Shown here: one piece after another, positions 8,729 to 18,097 of the stretch
How the letters are laid out: each line of letters begins with the position of its first letter
How positions within the stretch are numbered: the first letter of the stretch is position 1
Source of the DNA: Virgibacillus dokdonensis
Lineage (GTDB): Bacteria > Bacillota > Bacilli > Bacillales > Amphibacillaceae
Direction: 5' to 3'
NCBI RefSeq assembly: GCF_900166595.1
Contig: NZ_LT745763.1
Coordinates: 1,520,814 to 1,584,813 of the forward strand
Length of the DNA: 64,000 nt
Made by a program: the position numbers and the translations under genes
Notes under the pieces: model-generated
What the model saw: the letters and a program-made list of their open reading frames with translations, nothing else
The model's database searches: none
What the model was told of the DNA's origin: nothing

Positions 8729-8914
8729 TTGGTAAATATGTGAAGAATGTGTATAATAGAATAGATAACACCTCTTCTTAACAAGCTAATCGTACCTAGT
8801 ATTATAATATTGCGAACTAGGAGGCTTCGAGTTACTTGCCTTTCTATAATAAAACCAGTAGAATATGCTGAATAAAAAAGGTTGAAGGACAATCAGAAGC
8901 CTTCAACCTTTTTT
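8729..8914 (+). ncRNA. Possible orphan small transcript between aroA and ccpA
   Basis: A promoter-like pair TTGGTA-N17-TATAAT (8729-8757) is followed by a hairpin CCTAGT...ACTAGG (8795-8821) and a strong terminator (8874-8914), with no reading frame between. It would give an RNA of about 150 nt that ends before the separate ccpA promoter. Conservation and transcription are unknown. Confidence 0.35.
8874..8914. terminator. Strong terminator upstream of ccpA
   Basis: GGTTGAAGG (8880-8888) pairs perfectly with CCTTCAACC (8900-8908). A-rich bases lie before it and six Ts after it, so it could work in both directions. Confidence 0.85.
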
Positions 8915-8917
8915 GCT

Positions 8918-8946
8918 TTGAAAAATTTTTCATAGTAGAGTATGAT
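8918..8946 (+). promoter_or_regulatory. SigA promoter of ccpA
   Basis: TTGAAA (8918-8923), a 17-bp spacer and TATGAT (8941-8946). It begins just after the terminator, so ccpA is insulated from aroA. Confidence 0.65.
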
Positions 8947-8988
8947 ATAGAAAAAAGAGAACGATAATTAGTATAGGAGGAAAAAACA

Positions 8989-9987
8989 TTGAATAACATT
9001 ACTATATATGATGTGGCAAGAGAAGCAAATGTGTCTATGGCTACGGTTTCTCGTGTCGTTAATGGAAATCCAAATGTGAAACCTACAACAAGAAAGAAAG
9101 TACTAGCTACGATTGAGCGTTTAGGATACCGACCAAATGCTGTGGCAAGAGGTTTAGCAAGTAAGAAGACAACAACTGTTGGAGCGATTATTCCTGATAT
9201 ATCAAGTATTTTCTTTGCGGAACTTGCAAGAGGAATTGAGGATATCGCGACGATGTATAAGTACAATATGATTTTAAGTAACTCGGACCAAAATGAAGAA
9301 AAAGAAATTCAATTAATAAACACGATGTTGGAAAAACAAGTTGACGGCATTATTTTTATGGGAGGAAATATTTCTGATCAGCATGTACAGCAATTCAAAA
9401 GCTCTTCTGTGCCTGTTGTGTTGGCGGCAACATACGATGAAAATAACGAAATTCCTTCTGTAAACATTGATTATGAACAAGCGGCGTATGAAGCTACGCA
9501 ATTTCTTATTGAGCAAAATAAATCAGTGCCTGCGTTTGTATCAGGGTTAGAAGAAACACATATCAATCAGCTGAAATATAAGGGTTATGCCCGTGCTATA
9601 AATGAAGCAGGTTTATCTGTAAACGAGTCACTCATTGTAAAAGGAGATTACTCTTATAATTCAGGTATTGAAGCAGTAAATCAATTATTAGATGAAAATG
9701 AAAAACCAGCAGCTGTTTTCGTTGCTTCTGATGAAATGGCTCTTGGCGTTATTCATGGAATTCAAGATAAAGGATATCGTGTTCCAGAAGATATTGAGGT
9801 ATTTGGCTTTGATAATACTCGATTAGCAACGATGGTTCGCCCAACACTATCCACTATTGTACAGCCTATGTATGATATTGGAGCAGTTGCAATGCGCTTA
9901 TTAACAAAGTATATGAACAAAGAAGAAGTTCAGGAACAAAGGGTAGTTTTACCTCATCGAATTGAAAAAAGAAATTCAACAAAATAA
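8989..9987 (+). CDS. ccpA: Catabolite control protein A
   Basis: LacI-family master regulator of carbon catabolite control; with HPr-Ser46-P it binds cre sites to repress or activate target genes. 332 residues: the N-terminal helix-turn-helix and hinge (about 4-56, [41 protein letters not shown]), then the periplasmic-binding-like core ending in [19 protein letters not shown]. It starts with TTG at 8989, 8 nt after a strong AGGAGG. Probable targets in this window are acuA, citZ and the MaoC-like gene. Confidence 0.97.
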   Translation: MNNITIYDVAREANVSMATVSRVVNGNPNVKPTTRKKVLATIERLGYRPNAVARGLASKKTTTVGAIIPDISSIFFAELARGIEDIATMYKYNMILSNSDQNEEKEIQLINTMLEKQVDGIIFMGGNISDQHVQQFKSSSVPVVLAATYDENNEIPSVNIDYEQAAYEATQFLIEQNKSVPAFVSGLEETHINQLKYKGYARAINEAGLSVNESLIVKGDYSYNSGIEAVNQLLDENEKPAAVFVASDEMALGVIHGIQDKGYRVPEDIEVFGFDNTRLATMVRPTLSTIVQPMYDIGAVAMRLLTKYMNKEEVQEQRVVLPHRIEKRNSTK

Positions 9988-10046
9988 CTAGGGTGCCGAT
10001 ATAAGGAATAGAGATGATTCAACTTCTATTCTGAGGAGAGAGAACT

Positions 10047-10877
10047 ATGAGAAAACGCGATATATTAACTCCTTTTGGCATTACTATGGGTTTCATCATG
10101 ATTATGTTAGCGATTGTTTCCAAAAGTGGATCGTCTGAAGGAGCAGGTTTGTTTTTGGATATTTCTTCTATTTTCATTGTAATTGGTGGTTTAGTTGCTT
10201 CGATGCTCATTACGTTTAAATTCGAACAAATTAAGCTGACAAAAAAAGTATTGAGTGAAGCTTTTCATAAACATGATCAGCGCCTACCAGAATTAATTAC
10301 ATTATTTGTCCATTTATCTGAAAGGGCTAGACGAGAAGGGCTTCTAGCTTTAGAAAATGAACTAGAGGAAGTAGAAGATCCGTTTATAAAAAAAGGCATT
10401 TTGCTTGCTGTGGATGGAATTGAACCTGAAGTTATTAAGGACATTCTAGAGGCGGAAATTATTGCTGTAGAAGATAGGCATTTCCGAGGGAGGGCTTTAA
10501 TTGAAAAAGCAGGTGAATATGCTCCTTCCTGGGGAATGATTGGGACACTTGTAGGTCTTGTATTGATGCTTAATAATCTTCAAGATCCTACTGCGCTCGG
10601 ACCAAGTATGGCTGTAGCACTACTTACAACACTTTACGGAACTGTACTTGCAAATTTAGTCTTTATTCCAATGGCAGCTAAATTAGAGAGTAAGACAGAA
10701 GAAGAAGTGTTTATGAAGCAAATTACGATCGAAGGTGTTATTGGTGTTCAATCTGGTCAAAACCCGCGAATTTTAGAAGAAAAACTAAGCGCTTTTTTAT
10801 CTAATGAGGATCGGAAAAAGCAACAACAACTTGATGAACAACCTGGTTTCATGGAGGAAAGTATTCATGAAGCGTAG
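10047..10877 (+). CDS. motP: Flagellar motor stator protein MotP (MotA family)
   Basis: Integral membrane subunit of the flagellar stator; with MotS it forms the ion channel that drives rotation. 276 residues with membrane segments at about 8-25, 35-53, 150-170 and 185-205, and the long cytoplasmic loop between the second and third carrying LSERARREGLLALENEL, the MotA family signature. The PSWGMIGTLVGLVLML segment carries the third helix. GAGGAGAG precedes the ATG. It overlaps motS by 11 nt. Its position after ccpA is the MotPS locus of Bacillus, not motAB. Confidence 0.95.
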   Translation: MRKRDILTPFGITMGFIMIMLAIVSKSGSSEGAGLFLDISSIFIVIGGLVASMLITFKFEQIKLTKKVLSEAFHKHDQRLPELITLFVHLSERARREGLLALENELEEVEDPFIKKGILLAVDGIEPEVIKDILEAEIIAVEDRHFRGRALIEKAGEYAPSWGMIGTLVGLVLMLNNLQDPTALGPSMAVALLTTLYGTVLANLVFIPMAAKLESKTEEEVFMKQITIEGVIGVQSGQNPRILEEKLSAFLSNEDRKKQQQLDEQPGFMEESIHEA

Positions 10878-11673
10878 GCAAATCAAGAAAACAGCCAACA
10901 AGGGTGCCCCGAAATGGATGGTTACTTATTCAGATATGGTAACACTTATATTAGTGTTTTTTGTGTTGCTTTTTTCCATGTCACAAATTGATTTGGTTAA
11001 GTTCGAAGCTATTTCTGAATCATTTCGTAATCGCATGATTTTTGATTTTTATCCTTCTGCGGTCCCAATGGAAAATCCAACTGAGCAATCAAGCAATAAA
11101 GAAAATGGCGAGCAGTCTAATGAGTTTGACTCACCAACACAACTACCTGACACAACAGATAAGGACGCTAGTAAAGATGATGGAGGGTCCTCTTTAGATC
11201 AACTGTTGCAAGAAGTAGAAACATACTTGGATAAAAATGATTTAAATAATGTGATAACTGCCACACGAACAGATCAAGGCGTAGAACTGGTTTTGCAGGA
11301 CAGTCTTTTGTTTAATACAGGGGAAGCAGTTATTTTAGAATCAGGAAAGCCATTTTTAAATAAGGTGAGTTCTTTACTACATAATATTCCAAATCCTGTA
11401 CTTGTTGAAGGTCATACAGATAGTAGGCCGATCTCTAATTTTAGATACCCTTCGAATTGGGAATTATCAGGAGCAAGAGCTGGAAGTGTGATCCGCTATC
11501 TACTAAATGAAAACCAATTTGATAAATCACGGTTTTCTTCTGTTGGCTATGCGGATACAAAGCCAGTTGCGCCAAATAATTCATCAGCTAATTGGAGTAA
11601 GAACCGTCGGGTAGAAATTGTTATTTTGGAAGAAAATAATTTGCAAAAAATGCAAGAAGGAGAAACTGACTAA
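10867..11673 (+). CDS. motS: Flagellar motor stator protein MotS (MotB family, probably Na+ coupled)
   Basis: Stator subunit that anchors to peptidoglycan. The single membrane helix (about 20-40, YSDMVTLILVFFVLLFSM) carries the ion-binding Asp23, and residue Asp+11 is Leu, as in Na+-type MotS rather than the Val of H+-type MotB. A Ser/Asn/Asp/Glu-rich linker (about 65-115) leads to a C-terminal OmpA-like domain with VEGHTDSRPI, NWELSGARAGSV and NRRVEIVI. ATG 10867 is chosen because GGAGG lies 9 nt before it; the start at 10804 would extend into motP. 268 residues is normal. Confidence 0.94.
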   Translation: MKRRQIKKTANKGAPKWMVTYSDMVTLILVFFVLLFSMSQIDLVKFEAISESFRNRMIFDFYPSAVPMENPTEQSSNKENGEQSNEFDSPTQLPDTTDKDASKDDGGSSLDQLLQEVETYLDKNDLNNVITATRTDQGVELVLQDSLLFNTGEAVILESGKPFLNKVSSLLHNIPNPVLVEGHTDSRPISNFRYPSNWELSGARAGSVIRYLLNENQFDKSRFSSVGYADTKPVAPNNSSANWSKNRRVEIVILEENNLQKMQEGETD

Positions 11674-11695
11674 AGTTTCTTCTTCTTCTTTTACT
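11655..11695 (+). terminator. Terminator overlapping the motS stop codon
   Basis: The 13-nt arm at 11655-11667 pairs with 11674-11686 with one G-U. The stop codon TAA is in the loop and Ts follow. Confidence 0.55.
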
Positions 11696-11720
11696 ATAGG
11701 AAAGGTTTTTTTAACTAAAA
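11690..11720 (+). repeat. Head fragment of the dispersed repeat
   Basis: TTACTATAGGAAAGGTTTT matches the first part of the family; the rest is absent. Confidence 0.4.
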
Positions 11721-11796
11721 AATGGGCTCATTCTTAGCTAGAATGTATATTATATTTGTCTTAGAGTTAGAGTCTGTAAGTTAGATGAAAGAGCCC
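11716..11796 (-). terminator. Terminator of the acuABC operon
   Basis: On the minus strand, GGGCTC...GAGCCC arms (11796-11791 and 11729-11724) close a long loop that contains a smaller ATTCT/AGAAT hairpin. A run of six Ts follows the lower arm. Confidence 0.5.
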
Positions 11797-11804
11797 TTAT
11801 AGTT

Positions 11805-12980
11805 TCAGTATAGCTTCAGCTGGTCTGAAGGTTTAGCAGTATATTTCAATAACTGTTGTAAAGCAAGATTGTTTTTCTCAGAAATTTCTTCTTTTCTAGG
11901 AATGACAGGAACAATAGAAGGGTCATCTTCCCAATGAGTTGGAAGGGTAACAGGGCTCTCTTTTTGCCATTTTTCTAACCAGGATGTCGGCAATTCGCCT
12001 TTCGCAGGCTTCATATTGTGCATGACATTCCAAACTTGCGCCCAAGCACGGGGAACAACTCGCCACATATCATAGCCCCCTCCGCCTAATGCAACCCACC
12101 TCCCGTTACAATACTCATGTGCTAATTGATGTGCTAATAAAGGTATTTGCTCGTAAATAGCCATTGTACTACATAAATGGGTTAATGGATCGTAACAGTG
12201 CGCATCCGCGCCGTTTTGCGTTATAATTATATCTGGTTTAAAAAATGCTGTAATTTGAGTTAACGCTGTTGTATACGCATTCAAAAACGATTCATCTTCT
12301 GTGAATGCATCAATAGGCAGATTGAAGCTATACCCATGGCCCTCCTTTATACCACGCTCATTAACATTCCCTGTACCTGGAAATAAATATCTTCCTGTTT
12401 CATGAATGGAAAAGGTGCACACATTGGGGTCATCATAAAATGCCCATTGCACACCGTCACCATGATGCGCATCCGTATCGACATAAAGAACACGTAAATT
12501 ATAAACTTCCCTTATATAACGAATAGCAATTGCACCGTCATTATAAATGCAAAATCCCGATGCTTTTCGTTTAAATCCATGGTGCAGACCGCCACCAAGA
12601 TTCAATGCGTGAGTCGCTTTGCCTAATAGCACTTCATCAACAGCTGTAAGGGAACCTCCTACAAGATAGGAAGACGCTTCATGCATTGCTGGGAATATAG
12701 GCGTATCTTCTGTTCCAAGGCCATATTCAGTAGCTCTTGGTTCTGGAAGCATACGTTTACTTGCTTGTTTAACTGCTTCAATGTATGCATGATCGTGAAA
12801 TAATTTTAATTCTTCTTCCGTTGCCATTCTGGGTGAGATGATTCGGCCTTCTGGTAAAGTGCCTGTTGCTTGTAGCAATTCCGTTGCCAACAGTACTCGT
12901 TTTTGGTTGAAAGGGTGGTCTTCGTGAAAGTGGTATTGCAATAAGTTATCAGAGAACACAAATTTAGCCGTACACGTCAT
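11805..12980 (-). CDS. acuC: Acetoin utilization protein AcuC, lysine deacetylase
   Basis: Histone-deacetylase-fold enzyme; in B. subtilis it removes the acetyl group from acetyl-CoA synthetase and so restores its activity. 391 residues. Zn site and charge-relay motifs are present: GGGLHHGFKRKASGFCIYND (about 128-147), YVDTDAHHGDGVQ (about 166-178), ITQNGADAHCYDPL (about 250-263) and GGGGYD (about 307-312). The ATG overlaps the acuB stop by 4 nt (ATGA), so translation is probably coupled. Last gene of acuABC. The target gene acsA, divergent from acuA in B. subtilis, is not in this window. Confidence 0.95.
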   Translation of the reverse strand: MTCTAKFVFSDNLLQYHFHEDHPFNQKRVLLATELLQATGTLPEGRIISPRMATEEELKLFHDHAYIEAVKQASKRMLPEPRATEYGLGTEDTPIFPAMHEASSYLVGGSLTAVDEVLLGKATHALNLGGGLHHGFKRKASGFCIYNDGAIAIRYIREVYNLRVLYVDTDAHHGDGVQWAFYDDPNVCTFSIHETGRYLFPGTGNVNERGIKEGHGYSFNLPIDAFTEDESFLNAYTTALTQITAFFKPDIIITQNGADAHCYDPLTHLCSTMAIYEQIPLLAHQLAHEYCNGRWVALGGGGYDMWRVVPRAWAQVWNVMHNMKPAKGELPTSWLEKWQKESPVTLPTHWEDDPSIVPVIPRKEEISEKNNLALQQLLKYTAKPSDQLKLY

Positions 12981-13630
12981 CGATTTGGCCCCGCAATATG
13001 ATTCGGAGCAAGTAGTTCGTAACCAGCCTCACGAAGATCTTCAATAACAGGGAGTGGATTCATAGTTTGTATACGAAAGACCAAAATTTTATAATTTGGA
13101 TCATCTTTAGAAGGATAAACGAGTACAGAGACAATATTTGTTTTGCGTTTGCCAAGGATAGCCGTCACTTCAGGTAAGATACCAGGCCGATGAGGTACTT
13201 TTATTTCAATATGAGAGCTTTGTACATGAGTGCCAGTTAATTGAATCATCGTGTATAGCATGTCTTTTTCTGTAACAATACCAACTAGCCTATTTCCTTC
13301 TCTAACAACTGGCAAGCATGCTATTTCTTTATCGTAAAATATTTTAGCTATTTCCTCCACGAAATCTAATGGATGGATCGTAATTACTGGTTGACTCATA
13401 ATGGATTGTATTTCGTGTTGTAAATTATGTTTATCTGTAGCGGATTCGAAAATGGAAGGACTGGCATCCCGAACATCTCGATCAGAAACGATGCCTGTGA
13501 CCTGATTATCATTTTCAATAATTGGAATGTGGCGTATCTTATGTTGATTTAATAGATCCAGTGCTTCTTGTATAGTCGCTGTAGGAGGTAGTGTGATAAC
13601 CTCTGTTTTCATAATTTCTTCGACTAGCAT
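12977..13630 (-). CDS. acuB: AcuB, CBS-pair plus ACT domain protein
   Basis: 217 residues: a pair of CBS domains (about 7-58, VEEIMKTEVITLPPTATIQE, and about 76-134, IMSQPVITIHPLDFVEE) followed by an ACT domain (about 140-205, HIEIKVPHRPGILPEVTAIL). CBS and ACT units sense nucleotides and small metabolites, so this is presumably the regulatory member of the operon; its molecular target is not established. The start overlaps the acuA stop by 1 nt (TAATG) and its stop overlaps acuC by 4 nt. Confidence 0.93.
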   Translation of the reverse strand: MLVEEIMKTEVITLPPTATIQEALDLLNQHKIRHIPIIENDNQVTGIVSDRDVRDASPSIFESATDKHNLQHEIQSIMSQPVITIHPLDFVEEIAKIFYDKEIACLPVVREGNRLVGIVTEKDMLYTMIQLTGTHVQSSHIEIKVPHRPGILPEVTAILGKRKTNIVSVLVYPSKDDPNYKILVFRIQTMNPLPVIEDLREAGYELLAPNHIAGPNR

Positions 13631-14283
13631 TATAATCCCCCCTGCATATTTCGGTATTTATGTCTTTGTAGAAATCGTAACGTATTGAAACGTTTGATGG
13701 AGTGCTCAGAAACATTTTTACCAATTCGAACCATCAAACAATTGGCTGGGTGGGAGATAATTTCTGGGTCATCTGTTGAAGCAGGGACTAATCCACCAGC
13801 AGCCATCATTTTCTCCATTACTTTTCGATAATCCCAGATACTAAGCTTTGTACCATTTAAATCCCAATGCCAATAGTATTCTGTTGAAATAATTATATAG
13901 TTTTCCATGAATGCATCCATCATAGATACTTCAAGTAACGCAGATGCAATTCTTGCACCACGAAAAGCAGGAATAACTTCAATAGCGCCTAGCTCAATTA
14001 ATTCATCCATCTTAAATTCAGACCAACGTTCTAAAGGGTCTGGATGTAAATAAGTAACATAACCAATAATTGTGTCATTTGTCCTTGCTATGATAATGCG
14101 CCCTTCAGGAAAAGTAGAGATATTCAAAATAGCTTCAAATTGTTTTGAGGGCGGTCGAAATGCAATTAAATCTTCATGGAATTTATATTGCTGTAATTCT
14201 TCTTTCTCTAATGGTCCTTCAATGGTGATTGTTTCTGTTGGTGTTTCTCTTGTTAGCGCATAATGCTTTTTTTCATGTTTCAT
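13630..14283 (-). CDS. acuA: AcuA, GNAT-family protein acetyltransferase
   Basis: In B. subtilis AcuA acetylates and inactivates acetyl-CoA synthetase, opposed by AcuC. 217 residues with a GNAT core at about 55-130: EGRIIIARTNDTIIGYVTYL, ELGAIEVIPAFRGARIASALLE (acetyl-CoA-binding R-G-x-x-I/L-A loop) and a following helix. The ATG is preceded by AGGTGGTGGG. First gene of the acuABC operon, with a cre-like site between its promoter region and start codon. Confidence 0.94.
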   Translation of the reverse strand: MKHEKKHYALTRETPTETITIEGPLEKEELQQYKFHEDLIAFRPPSKQFEAILNISTFPEGRIIIARTNDTIIGYVTYLHPDPLERWSEFKMDELIELGAIEVIPAFRGARIASALLEVSMMDAFMENYIIISTEYYWHWDLNGTKLSIWDYRKVMEKMMAAGGLVPASTDDPEIISHPANCLMVRIGKNVSEHSIKRFNTLRFLQRHKYRNMQGGL

Positions 14284-14302
14284 TAGCCCACCACCTAATT
14301 AT

Positions 14303-14317
14303 ATAATCCGCTTACAT
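14303..14317 (-). promoter_or_regulatory. cre-like site upstream of acuA
   Basis: On the minus strand ATGTAAGCGGATTAT matches the conserved 5' half of the cre consensus (TGNAANCGNWWWCA) and departs only in the final CA. It lies 20-35 bp upstream of the acuA start, downstream of a TATAAT at 14326-14321, a suitable place for CcpA repression. Confidence 0.45.
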
Positions 14318-14444
14318 ATCATTATACAACAGTACGATCAGAATTTTTAGTGAAATCTATAAATAAATGTATTGTCAATATTACTTAGAAAAAAAGAGAG
14401 AGGCACGTCTATTAGATTAATCCTGGCTTTCCAATAATATATGG

Positions 14445-14482
14445 AAAAACAAAAACCCCGTAGGTACGAGATTTTTGTTTTT
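14445..14482. terminator. Bidirectional terminator after the penicillin-binding protein gene
   Basis: AAAAACAAAAA (14445-14455) pairs perfectly with TTTTTGTTTTT (14472-14482); CGTA/TACG in the middle adds stem. It works for the minus-strand gene that ends at 14517. Confidence 0.6.
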
Positions 14483-14516
14483 GGTAGAGAATCGTATCTT
14501 TTCTTCTGCAAAAAAG

Positions 14517-17500
14517 TCATTCTTCGGTTGTTTCTTCTGGTGTATCGTCACCTTCTGTATCTTGATTTTCTTCTGTATTGTCTTTGTCATCATCATCTTC
14601 TGGGGTTTCGGGTTGCTTATCTGTCTCATCCGTTGTTTCAGCTTGCTGTTCTTCTTGGTCAGCATTTGATGGATTTTCAGCTTCTTTATTGCTTTCTTTA
14701 TCTGGTGTTTCTGGTTCTTCTTTTTTTGTATCGCCAACGATTAACTCTGCAGAAGCTGTAGATTCCTTCCCGAAATAGTCGACTGCTTTTACATAATAAC
14801 GTGCGTTTCCGCTGTTAATATTGTAAGAAGTAGATGTTGTATGACCAATTTGGGAGAAGCTGTTACCTGGTCCAGTAGCTTGGTAAATGCGGTACCCGAC
14901 CACGTCTTTGCTTGAAGACTTGCCCCAAGTAAGTTTTCCGCCGCTTTTTCTTAATGCGCTCGGCGCATTTGGCGCTTTGCCATCATTTTTAATGGCACCT
15001 TCAGAACTGCTTCCAACACCACTAATCTTCTCCCATTTTTCCCGCTCTGTTCGTGGGAATAAGATACTGAGATCACTTAATTTATCGTAGCCTTTTCGTT
15101 TTAAAAATGCCGGGTTAAATGCTAAACCATCTCCAATGGTAAATTCACTAGGCGTATTTGGACCTGCAGCAATTGTTTTTCCATTGACGACAACCATACT
15201 TCCACCAGATACGAGGCTGTCATCTACTTTAGTAGGAACGTATTTACTGTTATAAATATCACTTTTCACCAAACCAGCTTTTTCACAAAGCTCTGAAGGT
15301 AGTAAACCTGATATAGCGCAATAACTTCTTGAAACAATCCCATTAGGTCGCTGAAAGTTTTTAGATGGTGCCAACAATTTTGGGTTTACATCTGTTGCGC
15401 TGTTAATTAATTCCGCCCATAACTTAATATTTCGCTGTCCATAGCTTAAGCTCATTCCTGCATCATTTAAGGAATATGCAGTTTTATATCCAATCCATGT
15501 ACCAAATGTAACATTAGGGTTTGTTGCTACGAACCAGGAATCCTTATATTCTTGAGAGGTCCCAGTTTTACCTGCCCAATCAACACCGCGGTGTTTTAAT
15601 TGTGAATTAGCGTATACCCCGGTACCATTTGTGAGTACATCTCGCATCATATCTACAGTTAAATAAGTTGTTTGTGGAGAGAAAACATCAACAGCATCTG
15701 CTTTATGCTCATAAACTACATCTCCACTTTGTGTCGTTATTTTTTCAATCATATAGGCATCAACAAATTTTCCGTTATTACCAAACGTTGTAAAGGCGTT
15801 CACATTTTCCTCCACGGATACACCATGCTCCATCCCTCCGATGGATAAGGAAGGATGCACATGATCTCCTTCAGTTAGTGATGTGAAACCCATTTTTTCC
15901 AAATATTTGGAGGCGGGGTCGTTGTTAATTATTTTCGAGTAAATTTCAGCTACAGGAAAGTTATGCGATTTTGCTAAGGCTTCTCTCGCGGAAATAAGTC
16001 CGTAATGTCCTCCACTGTAGTTTCCTGGCTTACCAAATTCCCAACCTGGTATCTGTTTTGGGTAGTCAGCAATTACGCTACCTGGTTGAATGACCCCTTC
16101 CTCCATAGCGGGAGCGTATGCTAATAATGGTTTCATTGTACTTCCATTAGATCTTTTGCCTTGAAATGCATGGTTCCAATTATCGTCTTTATAGCCACGG
16201 CCACCAACAAAGCTGAGAATCTTTCCAGAACTATTTTCAATTAAAACACTAGCTGTTTGCACTTTTTCTGTAATTTTTTCTACTTCACCAGTATTTGGAT
16301 TTTTCTTCGTGTAAGTACGGTCCGGTCCATAGTAAGCAAATTCTTGCGTAGTTTTTTGCATAGCATCATACATTTTTTTGTCAATGGTAGTATGGATTTC
16401 ATAACCATTAACCCGTAAATCGCGTTTAGCAAGCTCTAAATAATCAGCTTGCAAATCTTTGTCCGTTTCCAAATCTTTCTCGCTATGCCCGTCTTTTTTT
16501 GCCAACTGTTTTGCTAAAATCTTTTCCGCTCTATCTTCAATGGTAAAAGTTAAATACGGATATTTATCAATAGAAGAAGGTGAACCTTCTATAAAATCTT
16601 TCGTAACATGATAAGCTGAGGCTTCTTTATATTCTTTTTTCGTAATATAATCAGATTCATACATCCTTTTTAGGACAGATTTCATGCGATCAATGCCATA
16701 TTGTAGCATGTCTTTATCCTTCAGAGTACCATCATTTTGAAACGGTGTATACATGGACGGGCTTTGCGGTAACCCAGCTAAATAAGCTGATTGAGCAAGG
16801 TTTAATTCTTTTGCTGAAACACCAAATACTCCTTGGGCAGCGGTTTCTATTCCCGCAATATTATCGCCTGACGCATTTCTCCCGTATGGAACGACGTTGA
16901 GATACGCTTCTAATATTTCTTCTTTTTCAAAGAACCGTTCTAGACGTAAAGCGAGTAACATCTCTTTTGCTTTCCGCTCAAAAGAAACTTCATTGGTTAA
17001 AATTTGGTTTTTGATGAGTTGTTGTGTTAGTGTGCTTCCACCTGTTTTCGTCTTGGCGTTGGTTACTTCTTGAAAAATAGCCCGAACAATCGCTTTTGGG
17101 ACAATACCTTTATGTTCTTGAAAATACTCATCTTCCGTTGCAATAACCGCATCAATTAAATGCGGGGATATGTTTTTCAAGGTTGTTTCTTCCCTGTAAA
17201 GATCCGATTGCAATTCACCTAAGTAAGTTTCATTCGCAAAATACAATTTGGACGTTTCATCGTAATTGTATATGTCTTGCTTCATCACCTGATACGGTAG
17301 GACAGGTTCGTCCTTGACCAGCGAAGCGAAATATCCAGCACCTACACCACCAGCAAAAAACACACCGATTAAACCTATGATAAGAAAAAATAGAATAACA
17401 TTCCAAACTACATGATAGGAAATGCGTGAAGTTCGCTGGATTTTGCCTGTTTTCCATAATTCCTTCCATTCTTGAAGCAATGGTCGGGAAGATGTACTTG

Positions 17501-17561
17501 TTTGGCTTAATTTAGATTTCCATTTATCGATTAAAGCTTGACATTTTTCTTTAAAATTCAT
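14517..17561 (-). CDS. Class A penicillin-binding protein (bifunctional transglycosylase/transpeptidase) with FN3 domain and acidic tail
   Basis: Polymerises and crosslinks peptidoglycan outside the membrane. 1014 residues: cytoplasmic N-terminus, one membrane helix (about 50-78), a GT51 domain with catalytic Glu in ATEDEYFQEHKG and GGSTLTQQLIKN, then a penicillin-binding domain with STMK, SHN and KTGTS. After it come a fibronectin type III domain (about 865-945) and an acidic Glu/Asp/Thr/Pro-rich tail. GAGGG precedes the ATG. It occupies the place beside acuA that acsA holds in B. subtilis. The exact PBP1/PBP2 class is unclear. Confidence 0.93.
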   Translation of the reverse strand: MNFKEKCQALIDKWKSKLSQTSTSSRPLLQEWKELWKTGKIQRTSRISYHVVWNVILFFLIIGLIGVFFAGGVGAGYFASLVKDEPVLPYQVMKQDIYNYDETSKLYFANETYLGELQSDLYREETTLKNISPHLIDAVIATEDEYFQEHKGIVPKAIVRAIFQEVTNAKTKTGGSTLTQQLIKNQILTNEVSFERKAKEMLLALRLERFFEKEEILEAYLNVVPYGRNASGDNIAGIETAAQGVFGVSAKELNLAQSAYLAGLPQSPSMYTPFQNDGTLKDKDMLQYGIDRMKSVLKRMYESDYITKKEYKEASAYHVTKDFIEGSPSSIDKYPYLTFTIEDRAEKILAKQLAKKDGHSEKDLETDKDLQADYLELAKRDLRVNGYEIHTTIDKKMYDAMQKTTQEFAYYGPDRTYTKKNPNTGEVEKITEKVQTASVLIENSSGKILSFVGGRGYKDDNWNHAFQGKRSNGSTMKPLLAYAPAMEEGVIQPGSVIADYPKQIPGWEFGKPGNYSGGHYGLISAREALAKSHNFPVAEIYSKIINNDPASKYLEKMGFTSLTEGDHVHPSLSIGGMEHGVSVEENVNAFTTFGNNGKFVDAYMIEKITTQSGDVVYEHKADAVDVFSPQTTYLTVDMMRDVLTNGTGVYANSQLKHRGVDWAGKTGTSQEYKDSWFVATNPNVTFGTWIGYKTAYSLNDAGMSLSYGQRNIKLWAELINSATDVNPKLLAPSKNFQRPNGIVSRSYCAISGLLPSELCEKAGLVKSDIYNSKYVPTKVDDSLVSGGSMVVVNGKTIAAGPNTPSEFTIGDGLAFNPAFLKRKGYDKLSDLSILFPRTEREKWEKISGVGSSSEGAIKNDGKAPNAPSALRKSGGKLTWGKSSSKDVVGYRIYQATGPGNSFSQIGHTTSTSYNINSGNARYYVKAVDYFGKESTASAELIVGDTKKEEPETPDKESNKEAENPSNADQEEQQAETTDETDKQPETPEDDDDKDNTEENQDTEGDDTPEETTEE

Positions 17562-17586
17562 GTACTACCCTCCTAAATCCTTTCTT

Positions 17587-17615
17587 ATTATAGCACATTC
17601 CTATCAAAGGCAATA
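17587..17615 (-). promoter_or_regulatory. Extended -10 promoter of the penicillin-binding protein gene
   Basis: On the minus strand TGCTATAAT (TATAAT at 17592-17587) with a weak TTGCCT-like -35 15 bp further upstream. It lies about 25 bp before the start codon. Confidence 0.5.
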
Positions 17616-18036
17616 ACAAAATTTTTCCTGCTATTGCATATTCAATGGCTTTGTAATTAAGATACATATACAAATGCCGAGTTGCCGACAGGGGGGATTC
17701 AGAAAGATAGACATCTTGCAGAAAAATGAAGTAACACTGTATTGTAATTTCGATTGTACAGCAGATTGGACATTTAGCTTCAATAATTAAGTTGAAAAGA
17801 TTTTTTAAGTAGGTCGTAAACGAATTGCCCTTTTTGAGGGGCAGGTATGCTTGGGGGACTTTTAAATGAAAAAGAGGATCAAAGACAGTAGGTTACGCGT
17901 TATGTTTTACAAGCAGATATCGAATTGAGGACAAATTTAAATGAATTTGAAAAGGGAACGAGTAGTATTTTAATTATATGTTAAACAATTGATGTAAGTT
18001 GTGGACATAAGTGCTTTTTCTTTTGCAAAAATAATA
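17616..18036. other. Gap between PBP and DUF4064 genes
   Basis: I see no gene. A short hairpin TGCCC...GGGGCA lies near 17825-17843, and a 20-codon ATG frame at 17866-17928 has no recognisable product. Confidence 0.4.
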
Positions 18037-18065
18037 GCCAGTACCCATTTTAAGTGGGTACCAAC
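18037..18065 (-). terminator. Terminator-like hairpin after the DUF4064 gene
   Basis: GTACCCA (18041-18047) pairs with TGGGTAC (18055-18061). On the minus strand it is followed by TGGCTATTATTTTTG, an imperfect T-run. Confidence 0.5.
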
Positions 18066-18097
18066 CATACTAATATAAACCATAAAGACAATAACAT

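Noticed and set aside
14417..14761. Frames on both strands across the PBP C-terminus
   Set aside because: They are shadows of the repetitive acidic tail and terminator.
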